Assembly (NCBI RefSeq): GCF_044987625.1
Contig: NZ_JBJDSB010000003.1
Coordinates: 335,730 to 399,729 of the forward strand
DNA from: Desulfobaculum sp044987625
Lineage (GTDB): Bacteria; Desulfobacterota; Desulfovibrionia; Desulfovibrionales; Desulfovibrionaceae
Direction of reading: 5' to 3'
DNA: 64,000 bases
In this document: piece by piece, positions 50,573-58,513 of the stretch
How the letters are laid out: every line of letters begins with the position of its first letter
Position numbering within the stretch: position 1 is the stretch's first letter
Program-made: the position numbers and the translations under genes
The notes under the pieces: model-generated
Told to the model about the DNA's origin: nothing
Seen by the model: only the letters and a program-made list of their open reading frames with translations
The model's database searches: none

Positions 50573-52678
50573 ATGAATGTGGGTCGTAAGTTGATGGGAA
50601 TGGTCTGCGCCGCACTCCTTGTTGTGTCTATGACGGGATGTGTCGCCTCACAGGGAACAACGCAAAAGACGACAGAACCAGCCGATGCGCCAGCCGAGCG
50701 TGTCTGCACTCCCTGCGAGAGGGCAGAGGGTGTGCTGGCCGATGGCGTAATGATCAAAAACGGCAACTTCCGCGAAGAGCCATCCGGCAAATGCTCAATC
50801 ATTTCAGTACTTCCGCCGGAGACGGAAATTGCCGTTTTGGGCACGGAAAAGAGCTATTATCGTGTCCGTACCGCGCAGAATGCAACGGGGTATCTGTTTG
50901 CCTCGCTCATGGCTGTGGATGTGAAGGATTGTGAATTCTACGCAGGGAAGGTGCGCAAGACGACGTACGTGCGCGCAACACCCAGCCGCAAGGGGCGCTC
51001 CCTTGGGCGCGTGAAGGCAGGCACCGCTGTTACGGTGCTGTCGCGAAGTGGCCCGTATTATCAGGTGAGTATGCCGGGAAAGGAAGGTTACGTGTCCGCG
51101 TCACTCGTCTTTGTGGACGTTGCGGATCGGACGACGCTGCCCAAGGCAAGTGACAAGGCGGCGGAGTTTATTCCTTTCAACAACGAAGCCGACGCGCCTG
51201 ACCACAAGACAACCCAGAATGCCACGGCGCAGAAAAACGGCGCGGACAAAAGCGATGGTGTTGAACTGCCGGGCTCGCGCCTGAGTCTGATGGGCTACGC
51301 CAAAGGCATGCGGCAGTATAAGGACCTGCTCCTGAACAGGCAGAACATTCTGGCGTGGAAAAAGCTGGCCCTTGAGGACTACACCGCGCGCCGTGACGCC
51401 GCGACCCCTGACGCGTTTGCCGACGAGATAGGCTATCTGGAAACGCTGGAGCGTGGTTCCATCGCGCTGGATTCCGGCTACCTTGACGATGCGGCGGAGT
51501 TGTTTGGCGGTGCGGAGCAGATTCTGAAGGCGCAGGGCGATGAGTCCTACGCCGAAAGCGGCGCCAAAAAGTTCTTTGGCGGGCTGTTCTCCTTTGCGAC
51601 CGGCAACAAGGAGATCCAGCGTTACACCAGCCCCGGCTACGAGCGCGTGATGATGCTCGATATGCTTGCCCTTAGCTATCTGCTGCAGGGTGACCGCGCC
51701 GCGTACAACGTCACCCGGCGCGCTATCGATTTGCAGAACAAGGAGCGCGAGCGCTTTGAAGAGCGCATGGCCGAGGAGCAGGCCAAGCTTGAAGAAAAGC
51801 GTAAGGAAGTAGCAAAGGAGGACAAGAAGACGGACGAGCCGTCCTTTGACTTCTTTGGCAAGGACTTGGAGAAAACCGCGCTCCTTGGTGATGTGTCGCA
51901 GGAGAAACGCGCGGCGTCGGTTGCCAGTGCTTTTGTGAATCCCTTTGCTGACTATATGAACGCCCTTGTGCTTGAGGTGGACGGCTACCTCGATAAGGCC
52001 CAGCGTGAGAACGCTCGCATTGCCTATGAAAAGGCCGCAAAGCTCGCGCCGGATTGCGGTATTTTGAAGAAGGCCTCAACGGATATGCGCAAGGGGATTC
52101 CGGGCAATAAGCGGTTGGTCCACGTTATTCTTGGCGAGGGCTTTGCGCCGTATAAGCAAGTGAAGACGAGCTATCTGCCCATTGGCGGGCTGCCCGCCCC
52201 TGTGCGGCAGGCCGTGTTGGTGTCCGAGCCGTCCACGGTGCACAAGGCCGATGTCTACTATGGCAACTCCCGCTACCGCATGGAGCAGCTTGCGGACTTT
52301 GAGGCCATGAGCCTGCGCTATGAGCAGGATAGCCTGCCCGGTCGGATGGTTGAGCTGGGGCTGGAGCTTTTGAAGGTGGTGGGACTGCAAACCGCAGGGA
52401 GCCGCTTTGGCGCCCTTGGGCAAATTGCGGCCGAAGGCATTGAACATATGGCGGTGCCGGATACCCGGAATTGGGAGTGCCTGCCCGCAACCATCCATGT
52501 GCAGCGCCTTCTACTGCCGAAGAACGCCAAGACCATTAAGATCGTGACGCGAAGTACCAAGGGCAAGGCCATGGGCAGCATTAAGGCCACCTTGCCCGCG
52601 TCTGGCCCGGCGGTTGTGTATGTCCGGTCCATCAACGGGCACCTTCACGCCATCAACTCGTCCAAGATGTGGATATAA
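50573..52678 (+). CDS. COG3014-like lipoprotein with N-terminal SH3b domains
   Basis: A 701-residue lipoprotein: signal MVCAALLVVSMTGCVASQ with lipobox M-T-G-C. Residues about 55-195 hold two bacterial SH3 domains (VMIKNGNFREEPSGKCSIIS and KTTYVRATPSRKGRSLGRVK), which bind peptidoglycan or peptides. Residues about 230-700 resemble COG3014: QYKDLLLNRQNILAWKK, SPGYERVMMLDMLALSYLLQ and LVHVILGEGFAPYKQVKTSY. COG3014 genes commonly neighbour YcfL and LpoB genes, as here. The added SH3 domains look unusual. GGAGGAGCG precedes the ATG. Confidence 0.8.
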   Translation: MNVGRKLMGMVCAALLVVSMTGCVASQGTTQKTTEPADAPAERVCTPCERAEGVLADGVMIKNGNFREEPSGKCSIISVLPPETEIAVLGTEKSYYRVRTAQNATGYLFASLMAVDVKDCEFYAGKVRKTTYVRATPSRKGRSLGRVKAGTAVTVLSRSGPYYQVSMPGKEGYVSASLVFVDVADRTTLPKASDKAAEFIPFNNEADAPDHKTTQNATAQKNGADKSDGVELPGSRLSLMGYAKGMRQYKDLLLNRQNILAWKKLALEDYTARRDAATPDAFADEIGYLETLERGSIALDSGYLDDAAELFGGAEQILKAQGDESYAESGAKKFFGGLFSFATGNKEIQRYTSPGYERVMMLDMLALSYLLQGDRAAYNVTRRAIDLQNKERERFEERMAEEQAKLEEKRKEVAKEDKKTDEPSFDFFGKDLEKTALLGDVSQEKRAASVASAFVNPFADYMNALVLEVDGYLDKAQRENARIAYEKAAKLAPDCGILKKASTDMRKGIPGNKRLVHVILGEGFAPYKQVKTSYLPIGGLPAPVRQAVLVSEPSTVHKADVYYGNSRYRMEQLADFEAMSLRYEQDSLPGRMVELGLELLKVVGLQTAGSRFGALGQIAAEGIEHMAVPDTRNWECLPATIHVQRLLLPKNAKTIKIVTRSTKGKAMGSIKATLPASGPAVVYVRSINGHLHAINSSKMWI

Positions 52679-52693
52679 CCCATGGGAGGAATT

Positions 52694-53125
52694 ATGCGGT
52701 TCTATCGGGTACTGCTCATAGGAATGCTCTTGTCTGCCGTGGCCTTTGGCGGCTGCGTGCAGAGGACGTCCAGCAAGGGACAGGCGCTGACGACGGATGT
52801 TCAAACAAAACACGTCATTTACGCTGAGGGAAGAGCGAAGCTCGTTGTCGGCGATAAGGCCCTGCTTGATAATCTGGCGCTGACGAATGTTCACTTCGGC
52901 AAAGTCGGGAATTTTACGCGCGCAACGGTAACACTGCAGAATCTGGCGGATACGTATTACCACATTGAGTGGAATGTTCAGTGGCTGGATAGGGAAGGCT
53001 TCCCCGTGGAGTCATACAGCGTATGGCAGCAGGAGGACATGACGCCCAATATGCTGCAGCCGGTGAAGTTTGTCGGGAAGCATCCCGATGCGTGGGGCTT
53101 TGTTATCAATGTACGAATGCTGTAG
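52694..53125 (+). CDS. YcfL-like (DUF1425) lipoprotein
   Basis: A 143-residue lipoprotein: signal MRFYRVLLIGMLLSAVAFGG ending at the lipobox A-F-G-G-C. The mature domain (ALTNVHFGKVGNFTRATVTL, YYHIEWNVQWLDREGFPVES) has the beta-sandwich pattern of YcfL, with the conserved W-x-D-x-x-G-F. ATG 52694 has GGAGG 5 bases upstream; the earlier ATG at 52682 does not. It sits directly before the LpoB-like gene, the same order as ycfL-lpoB in enterobacteria. Confidence 0.8.
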   Translation: MRFYRVLLIGMLLSAVAFGGCVQRTSSKGQALTTDVQTKHVIYAEGRAKLVVGDKALLDNLALTNVHFGKVGNFTRATVTLQNLADTYYHIEWNVQWLDREGFPVESYSVWQQEDMTPNMLQPVKFVGKHPDAWGFVINVRML

Positions 53126-53140
53126 TTGCGGGAGAGTATG

Positions 53141-53686
53141 ATGTTGAGAAAGGTTTTTGTTGTATGCGGACTGTTGGCAAGCTTTGCGCTGTGCGGTTGT
53201 GTGACCGGAAGTGGTTCGCCGTCTGGCGGGCATGGACGCGGCAAGGTGCAGCTTATTGATCACAAAACACGTGTCCACAATCAGGCGACGCTGGACCATA
53301 CGGACTTTATCCAGTTTGCGGATCAGATCACCAACAAAATGCTGGAGTCCCGGCTGGTCAGAAGCTGGGGCGATAGCCGCCCGCGAATCATCGTCGGTAA
53401 GGTGCTGAACAATACGGATGAAGAGCGCCTGCGTCATCAGGACATCACGGACAAGATCAATGAAGTGCTGCTGAACTCCGGCGTGGTACGGATTATGGAC
53501 CAAAGCGCGCTCAACTTTGACTACATCGTCCGAACCGAATTAAACTCCTCGCGCGAGAAGGACAGCTCCGGCGAGGAAATCGTCACCTACAACATGGTGC
53601 TGAAACTCTTTAGCGCCAGTGGCGAGTTGCAGGGGCAGTGGAGCGACTATATCAAGATGGTCAAGGCCGGGCGCTCGCTCTTTTAG
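53141..53686 (+). CDS. LpoB-like penicillin-binding-protein activator lipoprotein
   Basis: A 181-residue lipoprotein: signal MLRKVFVVCGLLASFALCGC with the lipobox L-C-G-C. The globular part resembles LpoB: DFIQFADQITNKMLESRLVR, RPRIIVGKVLNNTDEERLRH, INEVLLNSGVVRIMD and the end YIKMVKAGRSLF. In E. coli LpoB reaches from the outer membrane to activate PBP1B. Start 53141 lies 6 bases after GGAG; 53138 is possible. It ends the five-gene envelope row and precedes a strong terminator. Confidence 0.82.
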   Translation: MLRKVFVVCGLLASFALCGCVTGSGSPSGGHGRGKVQLIDHKTRVHNQATLDHTDFIQFADQITNKMLESRLVRSWGDSRPRIIVGKVLNNTDEERLRHQDITDKINEVLLNSGVVRIMDQSALNFDYIVRTELNSSREKDSSGEEIVTYNMVLKLFSASGELQGQWSDYIKMVKAGRSLF

Positions 53687-53752
53687 CCGTCGCCTGTACT
53701 GTCCTGTTGGACCTTGTTGTGTGCCGGGTAAGGTGCGCGTCGTAACGGATAA

Positions 53753-53790
53753 AACAGGCCGCCGGAATGGTTCCGGCGGCCTGTTGTTGT
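53753..53790. terminator. Terminator between the LpoB-like and CMD-like genes
   Basis: AACAGGCCGCCGGAA (53753-53767) pairs perfectly with TTCCGGCGGCCTGTT (53771-53785), a 15-bp stem with a 3-base loop, followed by GTTGT. It lies between convergent genes and may serve both. Confidence 0.85.
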
Positions 53791-53830
53791 GTGTGCTGTT
53801 GAGTGGGGAGGGGCGATGTCCGGGTACGCG

Positions 53831-54196
53831 CTACGCGCCTTCTGGCGTATCCAGCAGGTCCTTGGCGCGGAGGTAGTCGAAGACGGGGAGGCAGTTGGAC
53901 CAGGCGAGGGTGCCGCCCATTGAGATGGCGACTTGGCAGGTTTCCACGATCTGCTGGACGCTTGCGCCGGACGTGAGGGATTGGTCGACCTTGGAGACAA
54001 TGCATGGACCGCACCCCTGACTGATGGCAATGGCCAGAGCCATCAGGCTTTTATCGCGTCGCGCAAGGGCGCCATCGTCGTAGACCTCGGGAGAGATTGT
54101 TGAGTACACCGCCTCGTTGAGCCTCGCCATGTGTTCGCGGCTTTCATTGGTCAGGTCCCAGATATGTTCTTCGTAGTCCAGAATGCTCTTGTCCAT
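53831..54196 (-). CDS. Carboxymuconolactone decarboxylase (AhpD-like) family protein
   Basis: A 121-residue CMD-fold protein. The core motif is ISQGCGPCIVSKVDQSLTSG, with the C-x2-C of AhpD-like proteins, followed by ASVQQIVETCQVAISMGGTL. The His that usually follows the second Cys (C-x3-H) is replaced by Lys-Val (C-I-V-S-K-V). Members act as disulfide-dependent antioxidants or decarboxylases. AAGGAG precedes the ATG by 7 bases. Stand-alone gene. Confidence 0.88.
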   Translation of the reverse strand: MDKSILDYEEHIWDLTNESREHMARLNEAVYSTISPEVYDDGALARRDKSLMALAIAISQGCGPCIVSKVDQSLTSGASVQQIVETCQVAISMGGTLAWSNCLPVFDYLRAKDLLDTPEGA

Positions 54197-54579
54197 GGAA
54201 AGCTCCTTTGTGTGGTGTGAGGCGTCTGCGACGCGGTGGTCATGGCGGTGTGAGGAATCTGAAGCCGAGGCGCTGGAGTCGGGCTGTGGAGCGCGGTGTT
54301 GCCCTGTGCAAGGGAAGGTACAGCGCAGCCTGTGGCCTCGCGTCTGTCAGTCATCGTCCGCAGGGAGGTCGCTGAGAGAAGAAGACCTTTCTGCATTGTC
54401 TCAAATTTCGTCAAACCTGCTCCGGAAACGTATTCTTGCGCCTTGCCAACAGTTCTTACAATATTCTAGAGGCTATTTGCAAACGTGATCTCGGGCGGCA
54501 TGGAGAGTGGTGCTGTGAGGACGTTCAAGGACCAAAATGCTTCTTGCCGTATAGGGACGTGAAACAGAGGGTGCTATCT
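54197..54579. other. Intergenic region, no gene accepted
   Basis: The frame of the next gene is open back to 54436, but that stretch lacks a ribosome-binding site and reads as non-coding. An AT-rich patch at about 54440-54480 could be its promoter. Confidence 0.4.
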
Positions 54580-55464
54580 ATGAGAATGAGAGCAAGAGAG
54601 TGTGTGGATGAGAGCGTCATGTGCTGTGTGCTGTGCTCTCCGCTGGAATATACAGTTTTGCTGCGGGCCAAGGATGAGGTTTTACGCGTTCTGAACGATA
54701 TGGAAGAGGACTTAGGGCTTGGCCTGTCGAAGGCGGATGGGGAAGATATAGAAAGCGTTTTGCCGTGCTCCTTTGAGGCTATTTCATGGGACGGAGTGGA
54801 TCTCCATTGCGAGAGACGCACGCTGGAACGTGTGCAGCGGCTTCTTTTGGCATTTATGCGTATTTATCCGGAGTTCGAGGCCTACGAAAAGCGCCTCAAG
54901 CACGATTTCTACACGTTCCTCGATGTGCTTTGTGGTGTGAACCTGATGCTCGAAGAGAGCCGCGTCTTGACCTGCCAATGCGTGGATAATGCTGTTGGTG
55001 AGGATCAGGAGTTGTGTTCAATAGCGAATTGGGAAGGTGGTGATTGCTCAGGTATGCGCCTACAGGAAGTAGGCGTTGATAAGCAGAATATGTGCACTGT
55101 ATGCATGACGAAGGATGAGTTTTGTTTTCTTTCGAATTCCTTTCTCATGGTAGTTGGAGGGTTTCATAATGTGGATTATGAATTCGTTCTCGGAGTGAAG
55201 AAGGAGTATGCCAAGAAGTGTTTCGACTGCTTTTATGATAATTATGGAGCAATTGTTGGCGGTGAGGCAAATGTATGCTTGCCCCGAGAAATTTTTGTCC
55301 TTTTGCAGAAGGCAATCGTCGCTGTTATGTATAGATTTCATGATCATGATGTATACCATACATACTTGGGGGCGTTTTTTGAGGAGGTTCTTGACCTCCT
55401 CTGTAGCGTGAGCCGAGTACTCGAGGAAAGTTATGAGCTGTTGTCCCGTGGATGTCGCGGGTAG
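54580..55464 (+). CDS. Orphan protein of unknown function
   Basis: A 294-residue protein beginning MRMRARECVDESVMCCVLCS. It is Cys- and acid-rich (DIESVLPCSFEAISWDGVDL, VLTCQCVDNAVGEDQELCSI) and mostly helical, with no motif I recognise. The base composition, especially after 55000, is clearly AT-richer than that of its neighbours, which suggests horizontal acquisition. GAGGG lies 8 bases before the ATG. The region downstream to 55964 is equally gene-poor. Confidence 0.6.
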   Translation: MRMRARECVDESVMCCVLCSPLEYTVLLRAKDEVLRVLNDMEEDLGLGLSKADGEDIESVLPCSFEAISWDGVDLHCERRTLERVQRLLLAFMRIYPEFEAYEKRLKHDFYTFLDVLCGVNLMLEESRVLTCQCVDNAVGEDQELCSIANWEGGDCSGMRLQEVGVDKQNMCTVCMTKDEFCFLSNSFLMVVGGFHNVDYEFVLGVKKEYAKKCFDCFYDNYGAIVGGEANVCLPREIFVLLQKAIVAVMYRFHDHDVYHTYLGAFFEEVLDLLCSVSRVLEESYELLSRGCRG

Positions 55465-55964
55465 GGGGATGAGTGTTATGCGGTCTTCTCACGCACGGGC
55501 CACAGTCGATGAGGTTCGCCTCGTACTGCTAATGAAAAGGCCTTTCGCTCCAATTCCTAAGGGGCGCGTGTGGTCTAGGGGGCGTGGCATTTCGGTTCAG
55601 GGCCTGTAAGAAATCGCCCGCGCCGCATGGATACAGGCGAGGGTGCAGGACGAGTGGCAGAGGTCTCGCTCTCTGCAGGGCCGTCCCGCGAGTTTGGTCC
55701 CTGCGCGTATGACGATAGTGCAGGCTGCGGAGCTTTTGTCCCTGTGTTGTTCTCTTTGCCGCGATTTGCACGAAAAGACTGCATCTTACGTTTTGTTGCG
55801 TCGTCTCGTGCGAGTTGGGGGCTTGCTTCCCTCTGTTTTTGTCCGGCAAACGACAGTGCCCGCCTGACGATTTCTGTTGAAAACCAAGCGATCAGCCTAT
55901 AGGTATAATATGAATCGTTGCAGCTCATCTATATGATGGCGCTCCTCATAAGGGCGGAGGGTGG
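55465..55964. other. Gene-poor region upstream of the DUF1538 operon
   Basis: About 500 bases with no frame I trust. TATAAT at 55904-55909 (preceded by GG) is a good -10 for the operon starting at 55965; a TTGAAA at 55877 is too distant (21 bases) for a normal -35. The TSS would lie about 50 bases before the ATG. Confidence 0.45.
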
Positions 55965-56738
55965 ATGGACAAGCAGAGTACATTGGCAATTGTAAAATCC
56001 GCATCGCGAACTGTTGGGCTGGGATTTTGGTCGTCGCTGAAAGACCTGTTGCCCATTATTTTCGTCATTGCTTTCTTCCAGGGCGCAGTGCTTCGCCAGC
56101 CTCTGCCCAATGTTCTTGGGGTGATGGAAGGCGGCTTACTGGTGGTCTTTGGGCTGGCGCTTTTTGTGGAAGGGCTGGAAATCGGCCTGTTCCCTATTGG
56201 TGAGCAGATGGCGCACGCCTTGGCCCGTAAGGGCAGTCTGTTTTGGCTGCTGGCGTTCTCTTTTGCCTTGGGGTTTGCCACCACCGTTGCGGAGCCATCG
56301 CTCATTGCCGTTGCGGATGAGGCCGCAAGCGTTGCCGCGCAAGGCGGGCTTATCGAAAGCGGTCAAAAGGCTATGGATGACTATGCCATGGGGCTTCGGC
56401 TTTCCGTGGCCCTTTCCGTTGGGGTATCCATACTCATCGGCGTGCTCCGTATTTTGCGCGGCTGGCCTGTGCATTATCTGATCATTGGCGGCTATGTCGT
56501 TATCATGGTGATGACCATCTTCGCCCCGCATGAAATCGTTGGCATTGCGTATGATGCGGGTGGTGTGACCACCTCCACGGTGACGGTGCCGCTTGTTGCC
56601 GCGCTTGGCGTGGGCCTTGCGTCTATCATCAAAGGGCGAAATCCGCTCGTTGACGGCTTCGGACTCATTGCCTTTGCTTCGCTGTTGCCCATGATTGCCG
56701 TTATTGGCTACGGGCTTGTCCTTTTCGGAGCCAAATAA
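55965..56738 (+). CDS. DUF1538 membrane transporter, first subunit (UmpA-like)
   Basis: A 257-residue membrane protein with about seven helices. The family core LAFSFALGFATTVAEPSLIA and AGGVTTSTVTVPLVAALGVG occur in both DUF1538 genes here. DUF1538 pairs (UmpAB) have been reported as cation/proton antiporters. The gene is followed by a second DUF1538 gene after about 10 bases, then by PII and CBS genes. It starts the operon 55 bases after TATAAT. A sodium/proton or other cation role is inferred. Confidence 0.88.
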   Translation: MDKQSTLAIVKSASRTVGLGFWSSLKDLLPIIFVIAFFQGAVLRQPLPNVLGVMEGGLLVVFGLALFVEGLEIGLFPIGEQMAHALARKGSLFWLLAFSFALGFATTVAEPSLIAVADEAASVAAQGGLIESGQKAMDDYAMGLRLSVALSVGVSILIGVLRILRGWPVHYLIIGGYVVIMVMTIFAPHEIVGIAYDAGGVTTSTVTVPLVAALGVGLASIIKGRNPLVDGFGLIAFASLLPMIAVIGYGLVLFGAK

Positions 56739-56748
56739 GGGGGCCTTT

Positions 56749-57543
56749 GTGCAGTTCTTCACCGAATTTTCAGGCGCATTTTTGTCGACCTGTCGCGATG
56801 TTCTGCCGATTCTTGCCCTGCTTGTGGGGTTTCAGCTTTTTGTGCTCCGCCAGCCTGTTCCGCACCCCAAGCGGATGATTGCCGGAGGCGTCTATGTGGT
56901 GATTGGCCTGACGCTTTTTCTGCTGGGGCTTGATAAGGCGCTGTTCCCCCTTGGCAAAATGATGGCGACGCAGCTAACGGAGCCGACGTTTCTGCTTGGC
57001 GGGGCAGAGGCGGCCTCGGAGTGGTCGGCGTATGGCTGGATTTATCTTTTCGCCGCGCTTATTGGCTTTTCCACCACCATTGCCGAGCCATCGCTGCTTG
57101 CGGTGGCTATTAAGGCGAAGGAGGTGTCCGGTGGTGGCATCAGCCAGTGGGGGCTGCGGATAACCGTCGCCATTGGCGTGGCCTTCGGCATTGCCCTCGG
57201 AGCCTTCCGCATTGTAACTGGAACACCGCTGTATCTTTACATTCTTGTCGGGTATGTCATTGTCATTATACAAACAATTTTCGCACCAAAGATGATAGTC
57301 GCCCTTGCCTACGACTCGGGCGGCGTGACCACATCCACGGTGACAGTGCCTTTGGTGGCCGCCCTCGGACTGGGGCTGTCGGAAGCTGTGCCGGGCAGAA
57401 ATCCGGCCCTTGACGGATTTGGCCTTATTGCCTTTGCCAGTCTGTTTCCGATAATTTCAGTGATGGGATATGCACAGATGACCCAATGGATGACGGCGAG
57501 AAAGAGCAAAAAGAGCCTGAGGGAGGCGCAGCGTGAAGTTTAA
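56749..57543 (+). CDS. DUF1538 membrane transporter, second subunit (UmpB-like)
   Basis: A 264-residue paralogue of the preceding gene, with IGFSTTIAEPSLLAVAIKAK and SGGVTTSTVTVPLVAALGLG in the same order. It starts at GTG 56749 with AAGGGGG 6 bases upstream. The last residues are basic (TARKSKKSLREAQREV). The gene overlaps the PII-like gene by 11 bases. The two DUF1538 proteins probably form a heteromer. Confidence 0.88.
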   Translation: MQFFTEFSGAFLSTCRDVLPILALLVGFQLFVLRQPVPHPKRMIAGGVYVVIGLTLFLLGLDKALFPLGKMMATQLTEPTFLLGGAEAASEWSAYGWIYLFAALIGFSTTIAEPSLLAVAIKAKEVSGGGISQWGLRITVAIGVAFGIALGAFRIVTGTPLYLYILVGYVIVIIQTIFAPKMIVALAYDSGGVTTSTVTVPLVAALGLGLSEAVPGRNPALDGFGLIAFASLFPIISVMGYAQMTQWMTARKSKKSLREAQREV

Positions 57544-57880
57544 ACTGATATTGGCACCGGTGAAAACATACAAGACGGACCCCATCGTTGATGCCGCCAA
57601 GGCCGCCGGGGCGACCGGAGCGACCATTATCCCCAGCCGCGGCACCGGCATGCGCGAGGCCAAGACCTTCTTTGGCCTGACGTTGGAGGATCAGACGGAC
57701 ATTGTCATGTTCTTGATCGAAGAGCATCTTGTGAAGCCCGTTGTTGCCGCTATTGAAGAGGCCGGGGAGTTCCACAAACCGGGCACGGGCATCGCTTTTG
57801 TGCTGCCGGTGGAGCAGGTTGTGGGTATGGAGAGCCAGATTGAGCGGTTTAAGGAAGAGGTACGGGAGAAGTACCTGTAA
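57533..57880 (+). CDS. PII-like signal protein for the DUF1538 transporter
   Basis: A 115-residue protein with a PII-type ferredoxin-like fold: MKFKLILAPVKTYKTDPIVD, AAGATGATIIPSRGTG, then the C-terminal GTGIAFVLPVEQVVGMESQI. The T-loop Tyr and sequence of true GlnB/GlnK are missing; the loop reads EAKTFFGLTLEDQTD. It is translationally coupled to the second DUF1538 gene, so it likely gates or senses nucleotide for that transporter rather than nitrogen status. Confidence 0.85.
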   Translation: MKFKLILAPVKTYKTDPIVDAAKAAGATGATIIPSRGTGMREAKTFFGLTLEDQTDIVMFLIEEHLVKPVVAAIEEAGEFHKPGTGIAFVLPVEQVVGMESQIERFKEEVREKYL

Positions 57881-57918
57881 GTTCTTTCACCACGGATGGG
57901 ACGTGAGAGGGAGGAAGC

Positions 57919-58311
57919 ATGGCGGCAATCGTACGTGTGCGCGATGTGATGAAGCGAGAGATAGTGAGCGTTGACGGCATGGCCTCGGCCAAAGAGGTTG
58001 CGGAGCAGATGCGCAGCAAGCGCATTTCCGAAATCCTTGTGGCGCGTCGGCATGACGATGATGCGTGGGGCATGGTGACCATTACCGACTTGGTGGAACA
58101 GGTTATCGTTCCCGGTCACGACGCCGGGGATGTCAGCGCCTATGAAATCATGACCAAGCCCATCATTACGGTGCCCGCCAATATGGACATCCGCTACGCG
58201 GTGCGGCTGATGAATATGACCAGCATCAAGAGCGCTCCTGTTGAGGAAAACGGGGAAGTTGTCGGCGTGGTGTCGTTGTCGTCGCTGGTTTTGGATAACA
58301 ACCTGCTGTAG
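57919..58311 (+). CDS. Two-CBS-domain protein
   Basis: A 130-residue protein made of a CBS pair (Bateman module): VRDVMKREIVSVDGMASAKE with MVTITDLVEQVIV, then YEIMTKPIITVPANMDIRYA with VVGVVSLSSLV. CBS pairs bind adenine nucleotides and report energy or ionic state. It closes the DUF1538-DUF1538-PII-CBS operon (38 bases after the PII gene), so it is probably a second regulatory input of the same transporter. Confidence 0.9.
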   Translation: MAAIVRVRDVMKREIVSVDGMASAKEVAEQMRSKRISEILVARRHDDDAWGMVTITDLVEQVIVPGHDAGDVSAYEIMTKPIITVPANMDIRYAVRLMNMTSIKSAPVEENGEVVGVVSLSSLVLDNNLL

Positions 58312-58354
58312 CGGCAGGCGCGGCGCGCACTGCTAACGGCAAAGGGGCGCAGCC

Positions 58355-58513
58355 ATGTTGCAGATATTGACAGCAATTCAATCCGCGCTTCACCTGAGGC
58401 GCGTGTGTTCGCGTTGCGGTGCAAGCCAGACTGTGCGCTGGGAAGAGCGAGACAAGTCTGTCGCATGTAAAGAATGCGGTAAAACGCTCCCGCCACCCAA
58501 GAGCCAGTCCTGA
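58355..58513 (+). CDS. Small zinc-ribbon protein (52 aa)
   Basis: A 52-residue frame with two C-x2-C pairs: VCSRCGASQTVRWEERDK and VACKECGKTLPPP, about 20 residues apart, a standard zinc ribbon. AAAGGGG lies 7 bases before the ATG. It is 43 bases after the CBS gene and could belong to that operon. Similar zinc ribbons bind nucleic acids or proteins; the role here is unknown. Confidence 0.72.
   Translation: MLQILTAIQSALHLRRVCSRCGASQTVRWEERDKSVACKECGKTLPPPKSQS

Noticed and set aside
55575..55928. 117-residue minus-strand frame upstream of the DUF1538 operon
   Set aside because: Irregular composition, overlaps the likely promoter, no recognisable feature.
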